Shown here one piece after another: positions 1 through 8,653 of a stretch of DNA of 42,419 nucleotides. Every line of letters starts with the position of its first letter. The first letter of the stretch is position 1. The notes below the pieces were generated by a model. The model was not told where the DNA came from and searched no databases. It saw only the letters and a list, made by a program, of their open reading frames with translations. This DNA comes from an uncultured Bulleidia sp. (GTDB lineage: Bacteria > Bacillota_I > Bacilli_A > Erysipelotrichales > Erysipelotrichaceae): NCBI GenBank assembly GCA_934757945.1, contig CAKVLT010000011.1:1-42419 (forward strand), in the 5' to 3' direction. The translations under genes and the position numbers were made by a program.

Positions 1-44
1 AAATAGCCCTTCCGGGTGAATCGATCTCGCTGCCAGGTTATATC

Positions 45-76
45 AGTGAATGTCTTAGGACATTCACTTTTTTTTG
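45..76 (+). terminator. Rho-independent terminator of an upstream gene outside the window
   Basis: A perfect 10-bp stem (45-54 paired with 59-68) closes a TTAG loop and is followed by a run of eight T. It ends transcription arriving from the left edge, so the nuclease gene that follows is probably not co-transcribed with whatever lies upstream. I could not assign bases 1-44. Confidence 0.85.
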
Positions 77-154
77 ATATTAAGAAAATATCAAATAAAA
101 ATTTGTATATTACCTGTGAGCGGATATTTCAAAAGGCGCAATAGTGAGGTTATT

Positions 155-1216
155 ATGAATATACAGATTGTTAATGATGGAGCTTTACTTAACCAACATA
201 AATTTTATTTTCTAAAGGAGTATGTACTTACTTTTCCAAATCTTATTAGATACTCAAAAAATTCTAATAATGATATATATGTAAATTTTGTGGGTTTCTT
301 TGAATTTCATGATGAGATATTTTTAGTTGTACCTAAGTCAGTAAGGATTTATGAGTATTCAAGGGATTCTATAAACAATTTAGTTTTAAAATATGCCAAA
401 TTTTTTGACCTTTATATAAAAGAAGTTCATAGCGCAAGAAAATATATAAATTCTGATTGTTCGGTGTCGTTGAAAGAATGGATATCTAATGAAACAAAAT
501 CCTCTTCTTTTTATTCTGTTTTAAAAATTGTTGCTTATTTTAGTTTTGAGAAAATTTTTGAATGGATGTTGTCAAAATATTTTAAAAATCAATTATTTCG
601 TAAAGATGATTCATATTTTTTTAAAAGTATGTTTTTACCTTCAATGGTAAATCTTAGATCTGTGAATTGTTCAATTTATAACTGGGAGGCGATAGGTAAA
701 CAAAATCCTAATGACCGACATAAAGATATTATGAGACGTGATTTTATTTTTTCTTCACAAGACAGAATAAATATCCCTGATATTATCTGTGAGAGAGTCT
801 TAACAAAACCCCTATTTGGCAGACCTAAAAATTGTTGTGCTATTATTGATGCAAAGTATTATGGCTGGAACTTCAACTCAGGATCTTATTTGCTCCCTGC
901 TAATCGAGATATTTATAAACAGTTTTTTTATCAAGATGTAATTAATGTCATTTATAATCAAAAAAATATTCAAGATGTTTCTATATACAATTTTATAGCT
1001 CTTCCGGATTATCTTGGTGATGCTTCTAAAACAAAATATGGTCTTATAAGAAATTGTGGAGTGATTAGATTTAAGATTCACCCAGAACACACCATTGGAG
1101 TGTTGCAAGTAGACATAGACAAGATTATTGATTATCTTTTGTTAGATAATGAAAAAAGTGATCTTCTTGTTTTGTTTATGAGAAATGATAAATTATCACC
1201 AATGGTTTTAAGATGA
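155..1216 (+). CDS. McrC/LlaJI-like restriction nuclease subunit
   Basis: This 353-residue protein resembles McrC/LlaJI-family subunits, the nuclease partners of an McrB-type AAA+ GTPase in modification-dependent or type II restriction. A PD-(D/E)xK-type core is visible: an IPDII segment (Asp about residue 209), then a CAIIDAKYY segment (Asp 232, Lys 234). I chose ATG 155 because GTGAGGT sits 5 nt upstream; an in-frame TTG at 74 lies in the T-run of the preceding terminator. No McrB-like partner is visible: the upstream side is closed by that terminator and the downstream neighbour is rpsF. The gene is clearly more AT-rich than the ribosomal genes beside it, which suggests horizontal transfer. 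The family call rests on the C-terminal motif; the N-terminal half is not recognisable to me. Confidence 0.68.
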   Translation: MNIQIVNDGALLNQHKFYFLKEYVLTFPNLIRYSKNSNNDIYVNFVGFFEFHDEIFLVVPKSVRIYEYSRDSINNLVLKYAKFFDLYIKEVHSARKYINSDCSVSLKEWISNETKSSSFYSVLKIVAYFSFEKIFEWMLSKYFKNQLFRKDDSYFFKSMFLPSMVNLRSVNCSIYNWEAIGKQNPNDRHKDIMRRDFIFSSQDRINIPDIICERVLTKPLFGRPKNCCAIIDAKYYGWNFNSGSYLLPANRDIYKQFFYQDVINVIYNQKNIQDVSIYNFIALPDYLGDASKTKYGLIRNCGVIRFKIHPEHTIGVLQVDIDKIIDYLLLDNEKSDLLVLFMRNDKLSPMVLR

Positions 1217-1244
1217 TATTGACTGTGTTTTGGTCTATATTTTA

Positions 1245-1273
1245 TAGACATAATTCATTTTTTTTGCTATAGT
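1245..1273 (+). promoter_or_regulatory. Promoter of the rpsF-ssb-rpsR operon
   Basis: TAGACA (1245-1250) and TATAGT (1268-1273) are separated by 17 bp. This predicts a start near 1280, just ahead of the two-hairpin leader. A weaker alternative pairs TTGACT at 1219-1224 with TATAGA at 1243-1248 (18 bp). Confidence 0.6.
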
Positions 1274-1281
1274 AATTCGGC

Positions 1282-1320
1282 GAGTGGGTTAGCCACTCCC
1301 TTGCCATATATAAATATGGC
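1282..1320 (+). promoter_or_regulatory. Structured rpsF leader, candidate S6:S18 autoregulatory site
   Basis: Two hairpins sit in the short leader. GAGTGG (1282-1287) pairs with CCACTC (1293-1298) around GTTAG. GCCATAT (1303-1309) pairs perfectly with ATATGGC (1314-1320) around ATAA. The ribosome site AAAGGAGG (1331 onward) follows. In many bacteria the S6:S18 complex binds an rpsF leader and shuts off its own operon. Position and structure fit that role, but I did not confirm the conserved bulge and CCG elements. Confidence 0.45.
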
Positions 1321-1345
1321 CATAAGTCCAAAAGGAGGTGTACAA

Positions 1346-1648
1346 ATGAGAAAGTATGAAGTTATGTACATCATCAATGCATCAGTTGAAGAAGAAAAGA
1401 GATCTGCACTGATTAATGATTTAAACGGAATCATTACTCGTGAAGGTGGTAAAATCAACAAAACTGATGAATGGGGAATGAAAGATTTTGCCTACAAGAT
1501 TGATGATATGACAAAGGGCTATTATGTAGTAGTAGCTTTTGAAGCTGACAATGCTTGCGTCAAGGAATTTGACCGTTTAATGCGTATCAATGCAAATGTT
1601 GTTCGTTTCATGATCACACGTGACATTATTGCTGAGGAGGCTAAATAA
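1346..1648 (+). CDS. rpsF: 30S ribosomal protein S6
   Basis: A 100-residue S6 protein of normal length. It begins MRKYEVMYIIN and has the family's central SALINDLNGIITREGG and C-terminal NVVRFMITRD segments. S6 pairs with S18 on the 30S platform. ATG 1346 was chosen because AGGAGG lies 5 nt upstream; the longer reading frame starts inside the structured leader. The stop codon overlaps the ssb start by one base, so the two are translationally coupled. Confidence 0.97.
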   Translation: MRKYEVMYIINASVEEEKRSALINDLNGIITREGGKINKTDEWGMKDFAYKIDDMTKGYYVVVAFEADNACVKEFDRLMRINANVVRFMITRDIIAEEAK

Positions 1649-2121
1649 TGATTAACAGTGTTGTTTTAGTAGGAAGACTGACAAAAGATGTTGAAGTTCG
1701 TAAGACTGCTTCAGGTCTGTCAGTGGCACAATTTACAGTTGCTTGTAACAGAAGATTTTCACGTGGTGAAAATAATCAGCAACAGGCTGATTTTATAAAT
1801 TGTGTTGCCTGGAGACAAACAGCTGATTTCCTGAGCAGTTATGCAAAGAAAGGAAATTTGGTTGGGGTTGAAGGAAGACTTCAGACTAGAACGTATGACG
1901 ATAAAGATGGAAAACGAGTATATGTTACTGAAGTAGTATGTGATAATGTACAACTTCTGGAGAGCAGACAGGCTAGAGAAGGGTATGATTCTAATAGAAC
2001 TCCTTCTTACACAAGCCCTGCTGTTAATCCATCTTCACAATCAATTGAACCTAAAAATTCATTTGATGATCTAGGAACAGATGATTCATTTGAAATTTCA
2101 AGTGATGATCTGCCATTCTAA
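1648..2121 (+). CDS. ssb: Single-stranded DNA-binding protein
   Basis: A 157-residue SSB. The N-terminal OB fold (MINSVVLVGRLTKDVEVR, then QADFINCVAWRQTADFLSSYAKKGNLVGVEGRLQTR) spans about residues 1-105. A low-complexity linker follows, and the protein ends in the acidic tip DDLPF that recruits replication and repair partners. It lies between rpsF and rpsR, the standard Firmicutes arrangement, and starts in the last base of the rpsF stop. Confidence 0.97.
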   Translation: MINSVVLVGRLTKDVEVRKTASGLSVAQFTVACNRRFSRGENNQQQADFINCVAWRQTADFLSSYAKKGNLVGVEGRLQTRTYDDKDGKRVYVTEVVCDNVQLLESRQAREGYDSNRTPSYTSPAVNPSSQSIEPKNSFDDLGTDDSFEISSDDLPF

Positions 2122-2139
2122 TTAAAGGAGAAGCTAATC

Positions 2140-2370
2140 ATGGCATTCAGAAAACAGAGAATGGGCCGCAGAAAAGTATGTTATTTCACAAAAAATAACG
2201 TTAAATACATTGACTACAAGGATGTTGAGCTCCTGAAGAAATTCATTTCTGCAAATGGAAAGATTACACCACGTCGTGTAACTGGAACTCGCGCTAAGTA
2301 TCAACGCCAGTTGGCAGCAGCTATTAAGCGTGCACGTCAGATGGCTCTGTTGCCTTACGTACAGGACTAA
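2140..2370 (+). CDS. rpsR: 30S ribosomal protein S18
   Basis: A basic 76-residue protein with the S18 signature: a [24 protein letters not shown] segment followed by [27 protein letters not shown]. Full length for the family. An AAAGGAG site precedes the ATG. It is the last gene of the S6-SSB-S18 operon and is followed at once by a strong terminator. Confidence 0.97.
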   Translation: MAFRKQRMGRRKVCYFTKNNVKYIDYKDVELLKKFISANGKITPRRVTGTRAKYQRQLAAAIKRARQMALLPYVQD

Positions 2371-2380
2371 TCAAGTCAAT

Positions 2381-2410
2381 AAAGGATTACCGTTTGGTAG
2401 TCCTTTTTTT
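2381..2410 (+). terminator. Terminator of the rpsF operon
   Basis: An 11-bp stem (2381-2391 with 2396-2406, one G-T pair) closes a GTTT loop and runs into T-rich sequence. The 3' arm also contains the likely -35 box of the next operon. Confidence 0.85.
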
Positions 2411-2422
2411 ATGTGGTATACT
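2394..2422 (+). promoter_or_regulatory. Promoter of the yybS-gdpP operon, nested in a terminator
   Basis: TTGGTA (2394-2399) lies 17 bp from TATACT (2417-2422), which has an extended TGG just upstream. The -35 box falls in the loop and 3' arm of the rpsR terminator, so the two signals share bases. Confidence 0.55.
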
Positions 2423-2448
2423 TTTTTATAAATTGCAAAGGATATTTT

Positions 2449-3372
2449 ATGAACAACAACGTTAGAAGATTGACAGATGGCGCCATGATGCTTGCAATCA
2501 TTGGCGCACTGCTATTAATAAACAGACAGACAGCGGGCATTATAGAAACAACATTTCTGTTTATATTGCCACTTCCTATGGTTTTTTACAGTGCCAGATA
2601 TGGATTAAAATCCAGTGCAGCTGTTATAGCAAGCAGTATTTTGCTATGTGTAGTATTAGGTACACCTCAGACAATATTTTATGTTGCTGCGGAATCATGT
2701 ATTGGTGCTTATTATGGAAATGGAATCTATACAAAAGTTGAAACGGATCGCCTTCTAATTACCACTATGGTATTCAGTGCATTTGTTGCCGTATTAACGA
2801 TGCTTGTGTTTGCTTCTTTCTTCGGATACGACCTTGGAGAGGAGTTGACTTTATATAAAGAGATGTTTTCCAACATGAATGCCCAGAGTGGGATAAATCT
2901 GGATGCTATGGTGAATGTAGATAATTTTCTTAAGGAAATCATGATTGTTTCAACAATTCTGTTTGGATTACTGGATGGTTTGGTTATTCACCTTGTTTCA
3001 AGACTTCTTCTCAAAAGATTTCACTATGCTTTGCCTCCTGCAAAATCCATTGAGCAATACTTTCCTCATAAGATCAGTGGATACATTGCTCTGGCGGGTA
3101 TGTTTGGATATATGTATACCATTCAAAAACCTTTAGCAAATGATACAATACAGATGGCAGTTCAAGGTATTGGAATGGCCTGTCTGTTCTTTCTTGCTGT
3201 ATTTGGCATGATAGGAGTTTATTCTTTTTTGCGTATCAAGTTTCCGTCTGTCGGGAAATGGATTATTTTGCCTATATTTTTTCTGTGTATAGGATTGAAT
3301 ATGTTCATTGCTTTTTTAGGATTCATGTATATCACAACAGACTTCCATCATCGTTTGTTAGAGGAGAAATAA
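2449..3372 (+). CDS. YybS-like DUF2232 multi-pass membrane protein
   Basis: A 308-residue very hydrophobic protein with about eight membrane segments; it resembles the DUF2232/YybS family, whose biochemical role is not settled. ATG 2449 was chosen for the AAAGGA site about 7 nt upstream; the longer frame starts in the promoter. It lies one base upstream of gdpP, the same pairing as yybS-yybT in Bacillus, which is the main support for the family call. The conserved partnership suggests a role near c-di-AMP turnover at the membrane, but nothing in the sequence shows this directly. Confidence 0.75.
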   Translation: MNNNVRRLTDGAMMLAIIGALLLINRQTAGIIETTFLFILPLPMVFYSARYGLKSSAAVIASSILLCVVLGTPQTIFYVAAESCIGAYYGNGIYTKVETDRLLITTMVFSAFVAVLTMLVFASFFGYDLGEELTLYKEMFSNMNAQSGINLDAMVNVDNFLKEIMIVSTILFGLLDGLVIHLVSRLLLKRFHYALPPAKSIEQYFPHKISGYIALAGMFGYMYTIQKPLANDTIQMAVQGIGMACLFFLAVFGMIGVYSFLRIKFPSVGKWIILPIFFLCIGLNMFIAFLGFMYITTDFHHRLLEEK

Positions 3373-3373
3373 T

Positions 3374-5344
3374 ATGCGTGAAAAATTATTACATTTAAAA
3401 AGGTTTATTATTCTTGCATTATTATTACAATGCTTAGTTTTGATTTTTGTTGCATTTATTTTAAAATGGAATGTTGTATTACCCATCGCAATTGTATTTT
3501 CGGAAGGTGCTTTGATATACTATCTTTTTGATTCTTTTGAAGAATCTGCTGAAAATCAGTCTATTGGTGTAAAGAATATTTTAGGAGCTTCTGCGGAAGA
3601 AGCGTATCTGACCGGTGGTGTAGGAATTGTCATTTATGATGATGATTATATGATTACCTGGATGAGTGACTTATTTAAAGTAAGAGGTATTACACGCATT
3701 GGCGAAAGACTCACAGCATGGCTTCCAGAAACGGGTGTTATTTTGTCCGGTGATAGTGATACTGTACAGGTATCCCTTGATGACTGTGTGTATGAAGTCA
3801 GAAGAAAAAGTGATGAACCTGTTTTATTTTTTCGAGACATAACAAACGAATATACTTATAAAGAAACCTATCTTCATGAAAAAATGGTTATTGGGTTAGC
3901 CAATTTCGATAACTATGAAGAAAGTGTTCAATATGTGGATGAATCAGAATCCAGTATGATTAATGCGGCAGTACGTACACCTGTTACAGAATATTGCAGA
4001 GAACACGGAATACTGGTTAAACGCTTAAATAATTCCAGATATTTATTAGTACTGAACGAAAAGATTTTTGCCGATCTGGTCAAAGACCGTTTCTCACTGT
4101 TAAGCAAAGTCAGAAAAGCTGCTCAATCTAAAGATGTTTCAATTACTCTGTCACTTGCTTTTGCAAGAGGAACAAGCGATCTGGATGAAATGGATGATAT
4201 GGTTACGAATCTTCTTGATCTTGCACAGACCAGAGGTGGCGATCAGGTTGCTGTTCAGGTGAAGGGTGAAGATGTAAAATATTTTGGTGGAAGCACAGAA
4301 GCAGCTGAAAAGAGAAGCCGAGTGCGAGTAAGAGTTATGGCACATTCTTTAAGAGAATTAATCTACTCTTCCAGTAATGTTATTATTGCAGGACATAAAA
4401 ATGCAGATTTTGACTGTATAGGCAGTGCATTATGTCTAGCTAAAATGGTACATGCTCTCCATAAACCGGTTTGCATTATTGCAAAAAGCGGTGGTATAGA
4501 AGAAAAACTTGCTGCAGCTATGGATCAATACAAAAAAGAACTAAGTGAGGAAGTAACATTTGTAACTGAATCTGAAGCATTAAACCAATTACGCCCTTCT
4601 ACACTAGTGATTATGACCGATCATCATAATATTCTGCAGTCTAATGGAGCAAAGGTAGAAGAGAATGCTAAAAAAGTGGTGGTTATTGATCACCACAGAA
4701 GAAGTACAGATATTGGAGTAAAACCTGTTTTGATTTATATTGAAGCTGGTGCATCCAGTGCCTGTGAACTTGTGACAGAAATGATTCCTTACATTTCTAA
4801 CCAGGTGGATATTTCCGAGCTTGTTGCAACAATCATGCTGACAGGCATGACTATTGATACGGATCATTTCCATGTACGTACCGGAAGCAGAACCTATGAT
4901 GCTTGCAGTGTGCTGCGTCAATATGGAGCAGATCCTCAGATGGCTAATGATTTTCTGAAAGATACGTATGATGAATTCAATTTGAAAAGCAAAGTTGTAG
5001 CTGGCGCAGAGCAGTATTCCGGAGGAATAATTATTGCACCATATGAAGGTGGCACAATGACAAGATCACTGATGTCACAGGTTGCAGACACATTATTAGA
5101 TATTCAAGGTGTTCAGGCGGCTTTTGTCCTTGCAAATTCTGATACCAATGAAACCTGTATATCTGCCAGAAGTTCCGGTGCTATCAATGTACAGGCTATT
5201 ATGGAAAAGATGCATGGTGGTGGACATATGACAGCTGCTGCAATGCAAAGATCTAAAACAAATTTAAAAACAGTAAAAGCAGAATTAATAAATGCTATTG
5301 AAGAATATAGAAAAGAGGAAGATACCAATGAAAGTGATTCTTAA
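3374..5344 (+). CDS. gdpP: Cyclic-di-AMP phosphodiesterase GdpP
   Basis: A 656-residue GdpP/YybT, full length for the family. Two membrane helices (about residues 10-50) lead to a PAS-like region, a degenerate GGDEF domain (about 165-300) and a DHH-DHHA1 phosphodiesterase module. Visible metal-site motifs are GHKNADFDCIGSA (about 341), MTDHHN and VIDHHRR, then DTDHFHVRTGSRTYDA; the DHHA1 domain ends in GGGHMTAAA. It hydrolyses c-di-AMP and so influences osmotic and cell-wall homeostasis. Its 3' end overlaps the start of rplI by 17 bp, so the gdpP-rplI-dnaB chain is tightly coupled. Confidence 0.95.
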   Translation: MREKLLHLKRFIILALLLQCLVLIFVAFILKWNVVLPIAIVFSEGALIYYLFDSFEESAENQSIGVKNILGASAEEAYLTGGVGIVIYDDDYMITWMSDLFKVRGITRIGERLTAWLPETGVILSGDSDTVQVSLDDCVYEVRRKSDEPVLFFRDITNEYTYKETYLHEKMVIGLANFDNYEESVQYVDESESSMINAAVRTPVTEYCREHGILVKRLNNSRYLLVLNEKIFADLVKDRFSLLSKVRKAAQSKDVSITLSLAFARGTSDLDEMDDMVTNLLDLAQTRGGDQVAVQVKGEDVKYFGGSTEAAEKRSRVRVRVMAHSLRELIYSSSNVIIAGHKNADFDCIGSALCLAKMVHALHKPVCIIAKSGGIEEKLAAAMDQYKKELSEEVTFVTESEALNQLRPSTLVIMTDHHNILQSNGAKVEENAKKVVVIDHHRRSTDIGVKPVLIYIEAGASSACELVTEMIPYISNQVDISELVATIMLTGMTIDTDHFHVRTGSRTYDACSVLRQYGADPQMANDFLKDTYDEFNLKSKVVAGAEQYSGGIIIAPYEGGTMTRSLMSQVADTLLDIQGVQAAFVLANSDTNETCISARSSGAINVQAIMEKMHGGGHMTAAAMQRSKTNLKTVKAELINAIEEYRKEEDTNESDS

Positions 5345-5777
5345 ACAAGATGTAAAAAAAGTAGGAAAAAAAGGGGAAATTGTTGAAGTCTCTGACGGAT
5401 ATGCAAGAAATTTTCTTATTGCAAGAGGGGTAGCAGTTCCATCTACCGATGCCAGCAGAGAAATACTTGCTAAGCAAAAGAAAGAGGAAGCTTTAGAGGA
5501 AGAGCACCAGAAAGAAGAAGCTGAAGAACTGGCTAAGAAATTAGAAAAAATGGAATTGAGATTTCAGGTAAAATCCGGTGCTAGAGGAAGGGTTTTCGGA
5601 TCCATCAGTACAAAACAGATAGTTGAACAGCTCAGAAGACAAGGTGTGAGTGTAGATAAACGTAAAATTCTGGACACAAACCCTATTCAGTCTCTAGGGG
5701 TAACAAAAGTCAGAGTTGAATTACACAAAGGTGTAGTTGGTACAATTAATGTACATGTATTTGGGAGTGAACAATAA
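5328..5777 (+). CDS. rplI: 50S ribosomal protein L9
   Basis: A 149-residue L9 of normal length. The N-terminal domain reads MKVILKQDVKKVGKKGEI and is followed by VSDGYARNFLIARGVAVPST. A long charged helix (about residues 45-75) links to the C-terminal rRNA-binding domain. ATG 5328 was chosen because AAAGAGGA lies about 8 nt upstream and the protein then starts at the universal MKVIL. The start lies inside the end of gdpP, and the stop overlaps the dnaB ATG by one base. Confidence 0.96.
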   Translation: MKVILKQDVKKVGKKGEIVEVSDGYARNFLIARGVAVPSTDASREILAKQKKEEALEEEHQKEEAEELAKKLEKMELRFQVKSGARGRVFGSISTKQIVEQLRRQGVSVDKRKILDTNPIQSLGVTKVRVELHKGVVGTINVHVFGSEQ

Positions 5778-7138
5778 TGCCTAAAGAGCTTCCTTCCGCT
5801 TTAGAAGCAGAAGCCAGCCTGCTGGGTACTATGATGGTGTATCCTGGTTCTGCACGATTAGCTATTGAAGAAGGATTACAACCAGATGATTTCTTTTCTG
5901 AAGCTAACAAAGATATTTTTGTTGTTTGCCGCGAATTATTTCAAGAAGGTACAGTTGTAGATATTACAAGTGTATCTACACGTCTTCAGGATAAGAATTT
6001 GTTAGATAGAGTAGGCAAGCAGGAATATCTGACAAAACTGTTAGACGCTTCAGTCACAAGCTATAACACTAAACATTATGTAAATCTCATTCGAGATAAA
6101 GCATTGATGCGTAAAATGATTGAGGTTTCCCAGAGAATTGCAGAAGAAGGCCTTGAAGGTCAGCCAAGTGTAGATGAATATCTTGATGCAGCTGAAAAAC
6201 ATGTTTTGGAAGTATCGCATAACAGACGTGCCGGAGAGTTTAAAGGAACACCGGAACTTATGAATTCCGTATTGGAGAATATTCATAAGATGGCAGAAAA
6301 TCGTTCCGATGTCACCGGTTTGAAAACGGGATTTCAGGAACTGGATAGAACACTGCATGGATTCCAAAGAGGAGATCTTGTTATTGTCGCTGCACGTCCT
6401 TCTATGGGAAAAACAGCTGTTTCTTTAAACCTGGCTATGAACATAGCACTGTTTCAGCCGGAAGAAGCTGTAGCTATTTTCTCTTTAGAAATGGGTGCTG
6501 AATCTCTGGCAATGCGTTTTTTAAGTGCGAAATCACAGGTTATTTCTGACAAACTAAAAACTGGAAGACTGACGGATTCTGAATGGAATGATGTCAATGC
6601 AGCAGCAGGGGATTTGCGAGCATGTAAAATCTTTATAGATGATAACTCCATGTCCAAAGTCAGCGACATTGCTGCAAAGGCAAGAAGACTGCAGGCAGAA
6701 CACGGATTATCTATGATTCTGATTGACTATATTCAGTTGATTACAGGAGATAGAAAGAGTTCGGGTGAAAGCCGTCAGCAGGAAGTTTCAGATATTTCAA
6801 GAGGTCTGAAAAATATCGCACGTGAATTAAATGTTCCGGTTATCGCACTGTCTCAGTTATCCAGATCAGTAGAACAGAGAGAAAATAAACGTCCGATGTT
6901 ATCTGATTTACGTGAATCTGGTGCCATTGAGCAGGATGCCGACGTGGTAATGATGTTATACAGAGATGCTTACTATAATGAGGCCGCTAAAGAAGAAGCT
7001 GAAAAGAACGGGACCGAAACATTGGAAATTAATATAGCCAAGCACAGAAACGGTGCAACAAGAAAAATCACTCTTGCCTTCAAGGGTGATACGAACTGTT
7101 TATATAACTTGGAAAATAACAGGGAGATTCCGGAATGA
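5777..7138 (+). CDS. dnaB: Replicative DNA helicase DnaB
   Basis: A 453-residue hexameric helicase of normal size (called DnaC in Bacillus). The N-terminal domain starts at PSALEAEASLLGTMM. The RecA-like C-terminal domain has Walker A ARPSMGKTA (about residue 205), a Walker-B region SMILIDYIQLITG, ALSQLSRSVEQR and the arginine-finger region RESGAIEQDADVVMMLYRD. No intein interrupts it. It is coupled to rplI by a one-base overlap and to the next gene by an ATGA overlap. Confidence 0.97.
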   Translation: MPKELPSALEAEASLLGTMMVYPGSARLAIEEGLQPDDFFSEANKDIFVVCRELFQEGTVVDITSVSTRLQDKNLLDRVGKQEYLTKLLDASVTSYNTKHYVNLIRDKALMRKMIEVSQRIAEEGLEGQPSVDEYLDAAEKHVLEVSHNRRAGEFKGTPELMNSVLENIHKMAENRSDVTGLKTGFQELDRTLHGFQRGDLVIVAARPSMGKTAVSLNLAMNIALFQPEEAVAIFSLEMGAESLAMRFLSAKSQVISDKLKTGRLTDSEWNDVNAAAGDLRACKIFIDDNSMSKVSDIAAKARRLQAEHGLSMILIDYIQLITGDRKSSGESRQQEVSDISRGLKNIARELNVPVIALSQLSRSVEQRENKRPMLSDLRESGAIEQDADVVMMLYRDAYYNEAAKEEAEKNGTETLEINIAKHRNGATRKITLAFKGDTNCLYNLENNREIPE

Positions 7139-8652
7139 AAAAGTTTCTGACTTTGTTCTTATGTTTTCTTGCCAGTGTAGTCATAGTGGTAGTCTTGCCT
7201 ATGATTTTTCCATATTTCAGTTCTGCTTCAATTTCTGATGGAAAAACAGAGGGGTTATTTCACCAGGAAGTGACTAAAGTTTCTGAGACTTCTCACACTA
7301 TCTTTAAAGTATATAACGAGGATGTTTACGTGGGGGTTCTGAGTTCAAAATCAAAACTTGACAGCTTTCTGAAAGATGTATATACCGAACAATATAAAGA
7401 AGATTTTCCAAATTCTTCCGTTTATTTAGGTAAAGATGTGTATGTAACCAATGAACAATCCTATTTTTCCTATACTGACTGTGATGAGGATATTTTCAAT
7501 TATTTAAGCGAAAATGATCTGTTTTCTTTAAAAGCTTATGAGATTTCTTTTGCTGATGGTACTGATGTTTTTGACAGAATCTATGTTTCTGATGAAGCAC
7601 TGTATCATTCAGCCATGAATAAGTTTTTGGGCTTTTTCATTTCTCAGGAGTCATTAAATCTTCTGACCAATGGAAAATCCACACAGCCTTTAACCGGCTA
7701 TGGAAGAAGAGATACAGGTGTATCTATTAATCAGACTATTACAGTAGGTACAGGCTATGCGCCAAGTGATCAGATTTATACAACTGAGGAGCAGGTTCTG
7801 GAATATCTCGAATATGGTAAAGACACTGAAAAAGAATATTACACTGTAGAGGAATTTGACACGGTGGAAGGTGTAGGTGCAAAAAACCATGGTCTGACTG
7901 CACAGCAGATTATGAATATTAATGCAGATAGGATTTCTGATGTACATCAGGTTCTTGAAAAAGGTGATCAGCTGTGTGTTACCTACTTCAATTCACCTAT
8001 AACCATTAATGTTACAAAAGAAGCGTTAAGAGAAGAACAGATCTATCCTGATGTCCAATATCATACAGATGATTCTCTACTTAAAGGAGAACAGGAAGTC
8101 ATCCAGACAGGAAGTAACGGTGTCAGAAATGCTTTATATCAAGAAACATGGACTAATGGTGTTCTGATGAAAGGTACATTACTCTCTTCAGTTACTGTAC
8201 AGGAGCCAACGGACGAAATAGTAAATGTAGGTACTTTTCAGCAATCTGATGTTGGAACAGGTGTATTCCAGTGGCCTACTACCAATGTGGCTATCAGCTG
8301 CAGATGGATGTGTTACGCAAATCATCAGGCTATTGACATTATTAATGTATATAATTCCTATGGTGAAGTGCTTGCCGCAGACAATGGCGTCATTGAAGAA
8401 AACGGTTATCATTATTTAAGCGGTAACTATGTTGTTATTAATCATAATAATGGTCTTTATACATATTATGCTCATATGAATTCACCTAGTCCTAAACCGG
8501 TAGGTACAGTAGTTGCAAAAGGTGAAGTAATAGGACAAATAGGTATGAGCGGGAATGCTTCAGGACCGCATATTCATTTTTATGTAGGTGTAGGAGGACC
8601 ATATAACAATACAGACCCTTGCAGTGGATATCTGGATTGTTCGGGGTATTAA
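7135..8652 (+). CDS. Secreted G5-domain/M23 peptidoglycan endopeptidase
   Basis: A 505-residue exported protein. The first about 30 residues are a signal or anchor helix (MKKFLTLFLCFLASVVIVVV). The middle is poorly conserved and acidic. A G5-like domain follows at about 315-375 (VIQTGSNGVRN to EIVNVGT). The C-terminal M23 metallopeptidase domain keeps its zinc and catalytic motifs: HQAID, TYYAHMN and GPHIHFYV. It should cleave cross-bridges or stem peptides in the wall. It overlaps dnaB by 4 bp and precedes walJ by one base, where other Firmicutes often carry the walRKHI genes. Confidence 0.88.
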   Translation: MKKFLTLFLCFLASVVIVVVLPMIFPYFSSASISDGKTEGLFHQEVTKVSETSHTIFKVYNEDVYVGVLSSKSKLDSFLKDVYTEQYKEDFPNSSVYLGKDVYVTNEQSYFSYTDCDEDIFNYLSENDLFSLKAYEISFADGTDVFDRIYVSDEALYHSAMNKFLGFFISQESLNLLTNGKSTQPLTGYGRRDTGVSINQTITVGTGYAPSDQIYTTEEQVLEYLEYGKDTEKEYYTVEEFDTVEGVGAKNHGLTAQQIMNINADRISDVHQVLEKGDQLCVTYFNSPITINVTKEALREEQIYPDVQYHTDDSLLKGEQEVIQTGSNGVRNALYQETWTNGVLMKGTLLSSVTVQEPTDEIVNVGTFQQSDVGTGVFQWPTTNVAISCRWMCYANHQAIDIINVYNSYGEVLAADNGVIEENGYHYLSGNYVVINHNNGLYTYYAHMNSPSPKPVGTVVAKGEVIGQIGMSGNASGPHIHFYVGVGGPYNNTDPCSGYLDCSGY

Positions 8653-8653
8653 A

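Noticed and set aside
3..76. An open frame at the left edge ending ISECLRTFTFF
   Set aside because: Its end runs through a perfect terminator hairpin and T-run, so the final residues are unlikely to be coding; too short to recognise.
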